A DNA stretch of 64,000 nucleotides, taken from NCBI RefSeq assembly GCF_010858045.1, contig NZ_JAAGVC010000007.1, positions 62,001-126,000 of the forward strand, read 5' to 3'. Under the pieces are notes generated by a model that did not search any database, was not told the DNA's origin, and was given only the letters and a program-made list of their open reading frames with translations. This DNA comes from Nocardia cyriacigeorgica (GTDB taxonomy: Bacteria; Actinomycetota; Actinomycetes; Mycobacteriales; Mycobacteriaceae). Shown piece by piece: positions 37,836 to 46,684 of this stretch. Positions within the stretch are counted from its first letter, which is position 1. Every line of letters starts with the position of its first letter. The position numbers and the translations under genes were made by a program.

Positions 37836-38336
37836 ATGACCGACCGCTACGACGCCTTCGAGATCAGCCCCGTTCCCGTCCCCGGACCCGACGCCGAACC
37901 ACCCGAGTTGTACCGCGGCATCTACGGGATGCCCATGTTCGTCATCGCCCCGACGCCCGATATGGCGGCATCGGTGGACTTCTGGGTCCGCGGCCTCGGC
38001 TTCATGGACTTCTTCACCGCGCCAGGGCGCGTCACCCACTTGCGCCGATGGGCCTTCCAGGATGTGCTGCTCGTGCCAGGCGAGCGGGCAGGCGACGCGG
38101 CAGGACCGACCGTCAGCTTCTCCTGCGTGCTCGGCCAGCTCGACGAGATCGCCGCGGCCTGCGAACAGCTCGCCCCCGGTTCGACCACCGGGCCCAGGCA
38201 GATGCCGTGGAACTCGGTGGAGGTGGAGGTCCGCACGCCGGAGAACACCCGCGTCATCATGACGGCGGCGCGGCCCTGGGACCCGGACAGCGCCGAGGCC
38301 GAGCACCTGCGCGAGATCGGCATCACCCGCGAGTGA
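37836..38336 (+). CDS. VOC-superfamily (glyoxalase/bleomycin-resistance fold) protein
   Basis: A 166-residue protein. MFVIAPTPDMAASVDFWVRGLGFMDFF and the second betaalphabeta half near VEVEVRTPENTRVIMTAARPW fit a single VOC domain. Such proteins isomerise, dioxygenate or simply bind small toxic compounds. It lies under a MerR-type promoter and is followed by the MerR gene, so it probably acts on, or sequesters, the MerR inducer. Confidence 0.82.
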   Translation: MTDRYDAFEISPVPVPGPDAEPPELYRGIYGMPMFVIAPTPDMAASVDFWVRGLGFMDFFTAPGRVTHLRRWAFQDVLLVPGERAGDAAGPTVSFSCVLGQLDEIAAACEQLAPGSTTGPRQMPWNSVEVEVRTPENTRVIMTAARPWDPDSAEAEHLREIGITRE

Positions 38337-38365
38337 GGCGCGGCGGCGCTGGGACACTGGGCGGT

Positions 38366-39178
38366 GTGGCCGATCCGGGAGCTCACGACGTCGAGGCAGG
38401 ACTCACCGTTGGTGCGGTCGCGGCGCGGGCGGGCGTCACCGTCCGCGCCCTGCACCACTGGGATGCGATCGGCTTGGTCAGCCCCTCCGCCCGCACCGAC
38501 GGCGGTTACCGGCTCTATACCGGTGCGGATCTCACCCGGCTGCACCGCGTGCTGGTCTACCGGGAGCTCGGCGTGCCGCTCGCCGAGATCGCCGGACTGC
38601 TCGACGCGCCGTCGGCCGACGCGCTGGACGCGCTGCGCCGCCAACGCGACGACCTGCGCGAACGCATCGCTGAGCTGGAACGGATGGGCGCGGCGCTCGA
38701 CCGCATGATCGAGGCCAGGGACTCCGGCATCCTGCTGTCGGCCCAGGAGCAGGTCGCGATGTTCGGCAGGCACTGGCGGCCCGAGTGGGTCGGCCGGGCC
38801 CGCGAACGGTGGGGTGACACCGAGCAGTGGGCGCAGTACGCCGAGCGGGCCGCCGATCGCGGGCCCGAGCACTGGCAGCAGATCGCCGACTCCGTCCACG
38901 CGCTCAACGCGGACCTGGCCGCGGCCTGCCGCCGGGGCGTACGGCCCGGCAGCGCGGAAGCCGATGCGCTGGCCGAACGTCATCGGGCCTCGATCGGGGC
39001 CTATTTCGATTGCACCCATGCGATGCAGGTCTGCCTGGGACGCAGGTATGTCGCCGAGACGGGATATACCGAGTTCTACGACGGGTTGGCGCCCGGCTTG
39101 ACGGTGTGGTTGCGAGAGATCATTGATGCGAATGCGCGCCACCACGGTGTCGATCCCGCGACGGCGACCTGGGAATGA
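38366..39178 (+). CDS. MerR family regulator with TipAS-like C-terminal domain
   Basis: A 270-residue regulator. The N-terminal MerR winged helix reads TVGAVAARAGVTVRALHHWDAIGLVSPSARTDGGYRLYTGADL, followed by a coiled-coil linker near ALRRQRDDLRERIAELERM. The C-terminal part (about 140-270, with GAYFDCTHAMQVCLGRRYVAETGYTEFYDG) resembles the TipAS antibiotic-binding domain. GTG 38366 gives the usual short lead. It is 29 bp after the VOC gene and probably activates the promoter at 37799. Confidence 0.9.
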   Translation: MADPGAHDVEAGLTVGAVAARAGVTVRALHHWDAIGLVSPSARTDGGYRLYTGADLTRLHRVLVYRELGVPLAEIAGLLDAPSADALDALRRQRDDLRERIAELERMGAALDRMIEARDSGILLSAQEQVAMFGRHWRPEWVGRARERWGDTEQWAQYAERAADRGPEHWQQIADSVHALNADLAAACRRGVRPGSAEADALAERHRASIGAYFDCTHAMQVCLGRRYVAETGYTEFYDGLAPGLTVWLREIIDANARHHGVDPATATWE

Positions 39179-39362
39179 GCGGGGCCGGTCCGGTCGTCCA
39201 GCTGGACGGGCCGTGGGTGTCTGCGGGATCGCGGACGATCCGGACGGTCGCGTCATGGCGCGACGGCCTGCGCTCGGCGGCGGCGGGGTGGGGGAGTGAT
39301 GCCCGTTTTGTCCCGGTTCCTGGTGTCGGTAGGGTCCTGGGTGCATTGATACGGAGGATGAC

Positions 39363-39860
39363 ATGGACGCGCAGCAGCCGGTGCCGACCCGCACGCCGTG
39401 GCTCGACCTGGAGCAGGTCGTGGACGGTGCGATGTCGCGGCGGATGGTGCTGAGCTTTCTCCGGTCGGCGATCGGCCGGCCCGTCCTGGTCGCGCTCGTC
39501 ATCATCTGGCTCGGGATCTGGGTGGTCGTCGCGCCGGTCGGCGGTCTGTATCTGCCGGTGTTCCTCTCGGTGCTCATGACGTTCATGGCGCTGGCCCTCC
39601 CGCTGGGCCCGGCCCTGCGCACCACGACCCTGCACGCCCGATCCGGCGCCGTGATCCGCGCCCGATACTTCGAGGACTTCTTCACCACCGGCGTCGACGG
39701 CGACGCCGACAGCCACCGATACGACGAGGTCGAGTCCGTCGACGTTCGCACGGAACAACTCGTGGTGCTCGGCTACACCGATCAGCGTCGCGAAATCCTG
39801 CCGCGCGAGCTCGTACCCGACGCGGCCCTGGCCTTGCTGCGCGCCGGTACCGCTGCCTGA
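39363..39860 (+). CDS. YcxB-like membrane protein
   Basis: A 165-residue protein with two central membrane helices (VLVALVIIWLGIWVVVAPVG and LPVFLSVLMTFMALALPLGP) and a cytosolic C-terminal part with FEDFFTTGV, RYDEVESVDV and LVVLGYTDQRREILPRELVPD. This is the YcxB-type layout. GGAGG precedes ATG 39363. The function is unknown. It is convergent with the DUF1345 gene, 15 bp apart. Confidence 0.7.
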   Translation: MDAQQPVPTRTPWLDLEQVVDGAMSRRMVLSFLRSAIGRPVLVALVIIWLGIWVVVAPVGGLYLPVFLSVLMTFMALALPLGPALRTTTLHARSGAVIRARYFEDFFTTGVDGDADSHRYDEVESVDVRTEQLVVLGYTDQRREILPRELVPDAALALLRAGTAA

Positions 39861-39875
39861 GCCGCCGCCGGGCGA

Positions 39876-40511
39876 TCATCCGGTGGCGATATCCATGACG
39901 AGGTTGATCGTCGTCGCGAGGATGACGGTGCCGAAGGCGTAGGACAGCAGATTGTGGCGCAGGGTGATGGCGCGGATCCGCGAGCTGGCGACGTCGGTGT
40001 CGGAGACCTGGTAGGTCATGCCGAGGTTGTAGCTGAAGTAGAAGAAATCGCGGTAGGCCGGTGCCTCATCGGAGTTGAAATCGATACCGCCGGTGGGTGA
40101 TTCGTAGAACAGGTAGGCGTAGCGGGCCGCATACATCAGGTGCAGCGCCGCCCACGCCATGAACACCCCGCCCAAGGCGAGGGCGGCTGCCGCTTCACCC
40201 GCTCCGGAACTGCCGAGCGCTAAAATCACCACGATCCCGATCAGCCCGCTCGAGGCCGCGCCGACCACCGCCAGTTCCTCGATGACGGGCTGGAAGTCTT
40301 CGCGGCGCGCGTTCGCCCGCGTCTGCTCGGCCGTCATCGGCCACAGGGCGAACCATCCGCCGATGACGAACAGCGTATCCGCCGTGGCGATACCGGCGAG
40401 GACCCCGAGCGGCCATTCGGTCAGCACTCCGACGAGCGCGCCGATCACGACGCCGACCAGCGCCGAGGCGATGAGCCGACCGACAGCCGAGCGCAGAAGC
40501 CGAGCCCTCAT
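39876..40511 (-). CDS. DUF1345 family membrane protein
   Basis: A 211-residue integral membrane protein with about five to six helices. The family signature [19 protein letters not shown] and the preceding RYAYLFYE identify DUF1345. The function is unknown. It lies directly downstream of a decayed lysR gene. Confidence 0.88.
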   Translation of the reverse strand: MRARLLRSAVGRLIASALVGVVIGALVGVLTEWPLGVLAGIATADTLFVIGGWFALWPMTAEQTRANARREDFQPVIEELAVVGAASSGLIGIVVILALGSSGAGEAAAALALGGVFMAWAALHLMYAARYAYLFYESPTGGIDFNSDEAPAYRDFFYFSYNLGMTYQVSDTDVASSRIRAITLRHNLLSYAFGTVILATTINLVMDIATG

Positions 40512-40558
40512 GCTCGATCACTGTACTGATGAGTCCGGTCGGTTCAGTCGGAACCGGG

Positions 40559-41015
40559 TCAGGGAATCCGCCGCAGCGCGTCCTCGATTCCCGCCGAACC
40601 CACGGTCTCGGTCAGCGCCCGGGTCAGCACCGACCTCGGTTCGTCGGCGTGGGTGACCAGTGCGATACAGCAGGTACATCGGCATGTCCAGTGCTTCTGC
40701 CCAGGTGATCGCGTCGGTGCGCCCGGCGAGCAGCTCAGCGCCCGATGCCAGAACAAGCCGCTCCTGGTAGAGCGGGGCGACGGTGAGATCACCGATGTCG
40801 AGGCCGTGCGGATAGACGATCCCGGCGTCGAGTTCGAAGCGGCGAATTCGGTCGACGATGTCCGAGGACCGGAGACTGGTCTCCGAGCGCACCCGAACCA
40901 GCGGATGTCGGGTGCAGAACGGGTCGGTGAGCGGCGCGACGGTGCTCGACGCCTCCGGTATCGCGCTGATCCCCAGGTCCCCGGTCAGGCCGGTGCGCAG
41001 TGCGGTGACTCCGCG
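40559..41015 (-). pseudogene. Truncated, frameshifted lysR gene
   Basis: The minus strand encodes a LysR effector domain: ALRTGLTGDLGISAIPE, then VRSETSLRSSDIVDRIRRFELDAGIVYP and LYQERLVLASGAELL. It then needs a frame change near 40665 to continue as VTHADEPRSVLTRALTETVGSAGIEDALRRIP. Immediately upstream of ALRTGL there is an in-frame stop, and no helix-turn-helix is encoded. This is a relic of a CbbR-like regulator that has lost its N-terminus. Confidence 0.8.
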
Positions 41016-41333
41016 CTAGCCATGGCAATCTTCTGGCAATCCATCATTAGCCACTATTTGCAGGAACTCTCCCGAATCGCGGCATACTCAGTTACTCTTG
41101 AGCGAACGCTAGTCGATGTTGTGCTCTTGCGGCCCCTGAGGGGGACGCGCCCGGTCGGCGGAGGCGATGGGCTCCAGTATGCCATCGCCGACGGCGGCCG
41201 ATCCGCTCGTGAGTTTCTCGACGACAACGCTCGGACGTGCGCTCGATGTCCGTGCGGGAGAGGCCGTTACGAACATGCCGACCTCGGCTACAGCTGGTTC
41301 CGATCACGCGGCCGACCTGCCGGGTGGTGATCA
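41016..41333. other. Gap between lysR relic and small-gene pair
   Basis: About 320 bp, AT-richer at 41025-41110. No gene is supported; the sequence may hold the promoter of the small pair and the breakpoint that removed the lysR 5' end. Confidence 0.4.
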
Positions 41334-41549
41334 GTGCAGGGGGTAGAGCCACCGGAGAACAATTCCGACAGCACCGCTACGCACCGCTCAGCCGACGATC
41401 CCGCGTACGAACACTGCCATGAGGTGCCCATTCTGCTCACCGAGCGGCACGCGCGCGGAATCGTCGGTATCCATGAACGTCTCGGATGCGGCTTCGACAC
41501 CTGTCCGCGGTTGCGCGCTGCCCGTCTGTATCTGGCGACGCTCTCATGA
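41334..41549 (+). CDS. Small hypothetical protein, translationally coupled (first of pair)
   Basis: A 71-residue hydrophilic protein: EVPILLTERHARGIVGIHERLGCGFDTCPRLRAARLYLATLS. The start codon is GTG 41334. I do not recognise a family. The LLTERHARGI...H...C...CPRLRAA pattern resembles short hypothetical proteins I have seen in nocardiae, which is a weak impression. Its TGA overlaps the next ATG (ATGA at 41546-41549), which supports both reading frames being genuine. Confidence 0.55.
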   Translation: MQGVEPPENNSDSTATHRSADDPAYEHCHEVPILLTERHARGIVGIHERLGCGFDTCPRLRAARLYLATLS

Positions 41550-41770
41550 CGGCCCCTGATGAACCCGAGCCGCAGAGCTGGGTGCAATGGTCGGACGGAT
41601 CCTGGGCGCCGGTGTATGCCGACGGCTGGACCGGCGAGCCGGTCAGGTTGACCGAAATGCTCGGTGCCGCACCGTCGTCGGGGGAGCTCGTCGGCCCGTA
41701 CATCGACGTCGATCCACTCTCGGTCACCGATACCGAATCGACCGAATCGGAGGCCGGAGGTACAGGGTAG
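41546..41770 (+). CDS. Small acidic hypothetical protein (second of pair)
   Basis: A 74-residue acidic protein: SWVQWSDGSWAPVYADGWTG, then GELVGPYIDVDPLSVTDTES. It is rich in Trp at the start and Asp/Glu/Ser/Thr at the end and has no membrane segment or known domain. The ATGA overlap with the preceding gene implies coupled translation. Confidence 0.6.
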   Translation: MTAPDEPEPQSWVQWSDGSWAPVYADGWTGEPVRLTEMLGAAPSSGELVGPYIDVDPLSVTDTESTESEAGGTG

Positions 41771-41965
41771 GGGCGAACCGCCGCGGGCCGACCGGAAACC
41801 GACCGGGCCGAAGGTCCGTCGCCGCACAGTGATAGCAGCTGCGCAGGCGCCGAGGAGACGTTCCACCTCCCGCCCAGCGGGACGCGGTACCCGCCATGCC
41901 GGGCAGGCACGGTTCAGTGCATGAGACGTGGACCGCATACTCGGATGTGGTTTCTCCGGCGGCGG

Positions 41966-42841
41966 ATGGAGTCGATGGTGGGCCTGAATTCGGATCGGAT
42001 CGTGGTGGTGACCGGTGCCAGTCGCGGCGCGGGTAAAGGAATCGCGTTGGCACTGGGCGAGACCGGGGCCACGGTGTACGTCACCGGTCGCACTCGCACC
42101 GAGGGCGAGGCACCGCTGCCCGGCACCGTGTTCGCGACCGCCGAGGAGATCACCCGGCGCGGCGGCCGTGGCGTGCCCGTGGTGCTCGACCACGGTGACG
42201 ACGCGCAGGTCGAGGCATTCTTCGCCGACCTGCGCGATCAGCACGGGCGGCTGGACATCCTGGTCAACAATGCCCTCACGGTGCCCGACGGCCTGACCGA
42301 CAAGGGCCCGTTCTGGGAGAAACCGCTGACCCTGCTCGACCTGCTCGACGTCGGTATGCGCTCGAGCTACGTCACCAGCTATTACGCGGCGCCGCTGCTG
42401 GTCGCCAACGGCGCGGGACTGGTGGTGAACACCTCGTCGTTCGGTGGCACCTGCTACATGCACGGCCCGGCGTACGGCGCGGGCAAGGCGGCGGTGGACA
42501 AGATGGCCCACGATATGGCCGTCGATTTCCGGCCGTGGAATGTCGCGGTGGTCTCCATCTGGATGGGCTTGCTGAAGACCGAACGTACGCTTGCCGGTTT
42601 CGCCGCCGACCCGGGGGCCTACGAGGGTCTGGCCGCCACCGCCGAATCGCCGGAGTTCACCGGCCGCGTCATCGACGCGCTGGCTCGCGACCCGGAATTG
42701 ATGAAGCGCAGCGGCCAGGTGCTCATCGGCGCCGAGATCGCGCAGGATCTCGGCGTCACGGACACCGAAGGGCAACGGCCACCGTCGCACCGCCCGTTCC
42801 TCGGCGATCCGCCGGTGTTCTCCGACGCGGTCATCGACTGA
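41966..42841 (+). CDS. Short-chain dehydrogenase/reductase
   Basis: A 291-residue SDR. IVVVTGASRGAGKGIALALGE is the TGxxxGxG motif; NTSSFGG supplies the catalytic Ser and YGAGKAAVDKMAHDMAVD the YxxxK pair (Tyr-Gly-Ala-Gly-Lys). It should be an NADP-dependent oxidoreductase of unknown substrate. The start is uncertain among ATG 41966, ATG 41975 and GTG 41978. An LLM oxidoreductase follows after 30 bp, so they probably form an operon. Confidence 0.88.
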   Translation: MESMVGLNSDRIVVVTGASRGAGKGIALALGETGATVYVTGRTRTEGEAPLPGTVFATAEEITRRGGRGVPVVLDHGDDAQVEAFFADLRDQHGRLDILVNNALTVPDGLTDKGPFWEKPLTLLDLLDVGMRSSYVTSYYAAPLLVANGAGLVVNTSSFGGTCYMHGPAYGAGKAAVDKMAHDMAVDFRPWNVAVVSIWMGLLKTERTLAGFAADPGAYEGLAATAESPEFTGRVIDALARDPELMKRSGQVLIGAEIAQDLGVTDTEGQRPPSHRPFLGDPPVFSDAVID

Positions 42842-42871
42842 GCCACGATCAACCCGACCGGTAGGAGCATC

Positions 42872-43723
42872 ATGAAGTTCGGTCTGTCGCTGTTCACCAG
42901 CGATCGCGGAATCTCGCCCGCCGACGCGGCGAAATCGGCCGAGGACCACGGTTTCGACACCTTCTACGTCCCCGAACACACCCATATTCCGGTGGCCCGC
43001 ACCTCCGACCACCCCGCCACCGGCGACGAAACCCTGCCCGACGACCGCTATATGCGCACTCTCGACCCGTGGGTCGCGCTGGGCACGGCTGCCGCCGTCA
43101 CCACCCGGATCGGTCTCGGCACCTCGGTGGCGCTGCCGCTCGAACACGATCCGATCGCCCTCGCCAAGACCGTCGCGACGCTGGATCACTTGTCCGGCGG
43201 CCGAGTGGTCTTCGGTGTGGGCTACGGCTGGAATCTCGAAGAACTCGCCGATCACGGTGTGCCGCCGAACAAGCGGCGCACCGTGCTGCGCGAATACCTG
43301 GAGGCGATGGGCGCGCTGTGGACCGAGGACGAGGCGGCCTATGACGGCGAATACGTCGGCTTCGGGCCCAGCTGGGCCTGGCCGAAGCCGAAACAACGGC
43401 CGCGCCCGCCCATTCTGGTCGGGGCCGCGGGCACCGAGAAGACCTTCGCGTGGATCGTGCGCTCGGCCGATGGCTGGATCACCACACCTATCGAGCGCGA
43501 TATCGACTCGGGCGTGCGGCAATTGGCGAAGATGTGGCGCGACGCCGGCCGCACCGGTGACCCACGCGTCGTCGTGCTCGCCGACGAACCCGACCCCGGC
43601 ACGCTGAGCCACTGGCGCGATATCGGCGTTGCCGAGGTGGTGTTCTCGCTACCGGACGCGGACACCGACGAGGTGCGCGCGTTCATCGAACAGCTCGCCG
43701 GGAAACTCCAGGGGCAGCGCTAG
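42872..43723 (+). CDS. LLM-class F420/flavin-dependent oxidoreductase
   Basis: A 283-residue TIM-barrel protein: FGLSLFTSDRGISPADAAKSAEDHGFDTFYVPEHTHIP, then RIGLGTSVALPLEHDPIALAKTVATLDHLSGGRVVFGVGYGW. These are hallmarks of F420-dependent LLM oxidoreductases. It uses F420 or FMN with an unknown substrate. GGTAGGAG precedes ATG 42872. Probably cotranscribed with the SDR upstream. Confidence 0.9.
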   Translation: MKFGLSLFTSDRGISPADAAKSAEDHGFDTFYVPEHTHIPVARTSDHPATGDETLPDDRYMRTLDPWVALGTAAAVTTRIGLGTSVALPLEHDPIALAKTVATLDHLSGGRVVFGVGYGWNLEELADHGVPPNKRRTVLREYLEAMGALWTEDEAAYDGEYVGFGPSWAWPKPKQRPRPPILVGAAGTEKTFAWIVRSADGWITTPIERDIDSGVRQLAKMWRDAGRTGDPRVVVLADEPDPGTLSHWRDIGVAEVVFSLPDADTDEVRAFIEQLAGKLQGQR

Positions 43724-43968
43724 CAGGCATTGCGCCGTCCGACCGGGCGAGTCGTCCGGTTCGGGCGGCTGCGGGCTCATCGCGTCGGCACCTCCGGCTC
43801 CGTGTCGTCTCCCGGACGAGGGCACCGACGCAATGACGGGCGCTCGCGGACGTTGTGTGCCGAGGGGGAGCCGGTGTCCACCTGCCGCCGACATTGTGGT
43901 CTTGCGTGGCCGTCGGGTGTGATTGTGTTGTAGTCGGGAAAAACTCGGCTGCGCAAGGGAGTTCGACT
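43724..43968. other. Intergenic region upstream of the secreted esterase
   Basis: About 245 bp with no supported gene. An upstream in-frame extension of the esterase to 43855 reads as Cys-rich non-coding sequence. Confidence 0.4.
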
Positions 43969-44883
43969 ATGCAGTCATGGACATCGAGAATCGGCAGACT
44001 GGTCGTGGCCGCCGCCGGAGCGATGCTCGCGGTCACCCTCACCGGTCCGCCGGCCCACGCGGCGGGTCCGGGGCCGCTGCCGCCGCCCGGTCCGTCCTGT
44101 TCCACCACACCGACCGGTAACGAAGCCAAGGAAGTGGACCTCGCCGACTCGACCGGCGCGGTTCGCACCTACCGGTTGTTCGTTCCGGCGGGCCTCACCG
44201 GCCCCGCGCCGCTGATCATCGCCCTGCACGGTGGCCAGAGCAATCCGGCCAAATTCGAGGGCGAGTCCGGCTGGACCGGGTTCGCCAAGACCAACAAGGT
44301 CATCGTCGCCTACCCGCGCGGCAGCAAACCCGACGGCGGTGCGGGCAAATGGGCGTGGGAGTTCGCGCGCAACGTCGGCCCGGACGTCGCCTATCTCCGC
44401 AGCGTCGCCGAACACATCGCGGGTACCTACTGCGTCGCCCCTGACCGCGTCCATGTCGTCGGCCACTCCAACGGCGGCCAGATGACCACCCGGATGGCCT
44501 GCGAAGGCGCCGCGTGGATCGCCTCGGCCGCGGTCTGGGCCGGCGCGAAAGGCGCATGGGACGCCGCCGACTGCCCGGCCTCGCGCCCGATCTCCTACGC
44601 CGTCATGGTCAACGACAACGACCCGATCATCTGGCAGTGGCTCGCCGAACAACACCGCGACCACTGGCTGATGATGAACGACTGCGGCGCCGAGCACACC
44701 GAATCCGGCGCGGGCGTGCTGCGCGGCCAGCGCTTCGACTGTGCGGCGGGAACCGAAGTCGTCTACCGCCTCTACGACGGTCCGGACGACGTGAGCAAGG
44801 CCCACGACTGGCCCGCCGATCCCGCCGGAGCGTCCGTGCGCAACCGCATGTGGCAGTTGTTCGACGGGAACCGGCTTCCGTAG
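43969..44883 (+). CDS. Secreted alpha/beta-hydrolase, PHB-depolymerase/feruloyl-esterase (LpqC-like) type
   Basis: A 304-residue protein with a Sec signal peptide (RIGRLVVAAAGAMLAVTLTG, then AHAAGPG) and a Pro-rich linker. The catalytic Ser is in VVGHSNGGQMTTRMAC; the oxyanion region is PLIIALHGGQSNP; the late His is in SKAHDWPA. Paired Cys residues fit a secreted protein. It should cleave esters outside the cell. GGGAG lies before ATG 43969. Confidence 0.87.
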   Translation: MQSWTSRIGRLVVAAAGAMLAVTLTGPPAHAAGPGPLPPPGPSCSTTPTGNEAKEVDLADSTGAVRTYRLFVPAGLTGPAPLIIALHGGQSNPAKFEGESGWTGFAKTNKVIVAYPRGSKPDGGAGKWAWEFARNVGPDVAYLRSVAEHIAGTYCVAPDRVHVVGHSNGGQMTTRMACEGAAWIASAAVWAGAKGAWDAADCPASRPISYAVMVNDNDPIIWQWLAEQHRDHWLMMNDCGAEHTESGAGVLRGQRFDCAAGTEVVYRLYDGPDDVSKAHDWPADPAGASVRNRMWQLFDGNRLP

Positions 44884-45093
44884 GGGAGCGGCGGTCGCCG
44901 GTGCGTCGCTGTTCGCGCCGACGACCGCCACCTCGGTGTTCCGGCGCAGGGCAGTCGTCGTCGCGGTGGCGTCGGGACGTACCGTGCGCGGCGACGTGGC
45001 TGCGGCGGCCGCCAGGGGAGTCGCACCGCGGGAGGCGGGGCCGCGTTGCCTTCTCGCCTTGCCCGGCCGGGCGGTCGTCACCCGCGGCGCGGA

Positions 45094-46230
45094 TCAACTG
45101 GAAGTGCGGATCTGGTGGAGGAATTCGGCATTCGAGTCGGTCTGCCTGAGCCCGGTGAGCAGCAGTTCCAGGGCTTGCTGGGGTTCTCGGGTGGCGAGCG
45201 TTTTGCGCAGTGAGTGGGTGGCGGTGAGTTCTTCGGGGGTGAGCAGGAGTTCTTCCTTGCGGGTGCTGGAGCGGTCGATGTCGATGGCGGGGAAGGTGCG
45301 GCGGTCGGCGAGGTGGCGGTCGAGTTTCAGTTCGGCATTGCCGGTGCCCTTGTATTCCTCGAAGATGACGGTGTCGGCGAGGGATCCGGTTTCGACAAGT
45401 GCGGTGGCGATGATGGTCAAGGATCCGCCGTTCTCGATGTTGCGGGCCGCGCCGAGGAATTTTTTCGGTGGTGCGAGCGCGCCGGCGTCGACGCCGCCGG
45501 AGAGGATTCGGCCGGAACCGGTGGCCGCCAGGTTGTAGGCCCGGGCGAGGCGGGTCAGCGAATCCAGTAGCACGACGACGTCGCGGCCCATTTCGACCAG
45601 GCGTTTGGCGTGTTCGATGGCCAGTTGGGCGAGTGCGATGTGTTCGCGGGCGGGCTGGTCGAAGGTGGCGGCGGCGACCTCGGCGGGCACGGCGCGCGAG
45701 AGGTCGGTCACCTCCTCCGGGCGTTCGCCGACCAGCACGAGCATCAGGTGGCATTCCGGATGATTCTTGGCGATACCGTGGGCGATGGATTGCAGGACAG
45801 AGGTTTTGCCTGCCTTCGGCGGGGCGACGATCATGGCGCGCTGTCCTTTGCCGATCGGCATGACGAGATCGGTGGCACGCGTGGTCATTTCGTGTGCCTC
45901 CGTCTCCAGTCGCAGCCGGTCTCGCGGGTAGATCGGGACGAGGTCGCCGAAGTGCGGCCGAGACCTGGCCTTGCCGGGCGGTAGGCCGTTGACGGCGTCG
46001 ATGCGGATCAGTGGTGCGAGTTTCACACCGTCGCTGGAACCGGCGACGCCGATGACGGTATCGCCGGGGCGGAGCCCGTATTCGCGGATCAGGCGCGCAG
46101 GCACGTGGACGTCGCCCGGTCCGGGCAGGTAGCCGTCGACGCGCAGCGTGGCATGTTTATCGGTGATGTCGAGGATTCCGGAGACCGCTGCGTGTTGAGC
46201 TTCGGGTTCCTGAATATGGTTGTTCTGCAT
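45094..46230 (-). CDS. Short Rho transcription terminator paralogue
   Basis: A 378-residue hexameric RNA-dependent ATPase of the Rho family. It has the OB/cold-shock RNA-binding domain (SGILDITDKHATLRVDGYLPGPGDV), Walker A VAPPKAGKTSVLQ, Walker B RDVVVLLDSLTRLARAYN, Q-loop SGGVDAGALAPPKKFLGAARN and R-loop EEYKGTGNAELKL. It lacks the N-terminal helical domain and the long acidic/basic insert of the main actinobacterial Rho (about 600 or more residues), so it is probably a second copy. AGGAG lies 7 bp before ATG 46230. A 200-nt or longer structured leader precedes it. Confidence 0.92.
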   Translation of the reverse strand: MQNNHIQEPEAQHAAVSGILDITDKHATLRVDGYLPGPGDVHVPARLIREYGLRPGDTVIGVAGSSDGVKLAPLIRIDAVNGLPPGKARSRPHFGDLVPIYPRDRLRLETEAHEMTTRATDLVMPIGKGQRAMIVAPPKAGKTSVLQSIAHGIAKNHPECHLMLVLVGERPEEVTDLSRAVPAEVAAATFDQPAREHIALAQLAIEHAKRLVEMGRDVVVLLDSLTRLARAYNLAATGSGRILSGGVDAGALAPPKKFLGAARNIENGGSLTIIATALVETGSLADTVIFEEYKGTGNAELKLDRHLADRRTFPAIDIDRSSTRKEELLLTPEELTATHSLRKTLATREPQQALELLLTGLRQTDSNAEFLHQIRTSS

Positions 46231-46440
46231 GGGTTTTCTCCTAGAGGAGTGGATCGGTGGAGGCAGGCCGGTACGAGAATCGCCTGCGCAATCGCGCTGA
46301 ATGGAGCGCGCGGCCGGCCCTGTTCGGAGGGCCATGATGCCGAGGGCACGGGATACGAATCCGTGGAGATGAATCGAACTCTTGTGGGAGGGACCAGTCA
46401 CCTGCATCCACAAGATGGAGACGCGCCTACCGTAGCGCTG
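46231..46440 (-). promoter_or_regulatory. Structured leader upstream of the rho paralogue
   Basis: Several inverted repeats lie in the presumptive 5' leader: GCAGGC/GCCTGC (46263-46268 with 46282-46287), GGCCC/GGGCC (46316-46320 with 46329-46333) and a perfect 8-bp pair TCTTGTGG/CCACAAGA (46380-46387 with 46408-46415). Autoregulation by Rho-dependent attenuation is plausible by analogy with other rho leaders, not shown. Confidence 0.5.
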
Positions 46441-46684
46441 ATCGTGATAACACGCAAGGCTGCCCGATTGTTCCCGGCGTCGCATTCGCCGCGCCGAGGC
46501 CCAGTAGCCCACGGATATCGCGCGCTCTTGGGCGGCCGTGGTCATGACCGGATATCACGACGGTCACCGGTCCGGCCTCGGCGACTTACGACGGCGTGGC
46601 GCGGCTGTCGGAGCCAATCACCGAGTCATCGGCCACACCGATATCACTCGCTCCGCCATGACGGCGAGCGGTTCGCGCATGCGC
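46441..46684. other. Gap upstream of the rho leader
   Basis: About 240 bp without a supported gene. It has the repeated octamer GATATCAC (46551-46558 and 46641-46648). The rho promoter should lie near its left side. Confidence 0.35.

Noticed and set aside
46231..46545. In-frame upstream extension of the rho paralogue by 105 codons
   Set aside because: The ATG at 46230 has a good ribosome-binding site and begins right before the conserved Rho RNA-binding domain; the extension does not resemble Rho N-terminal domains.
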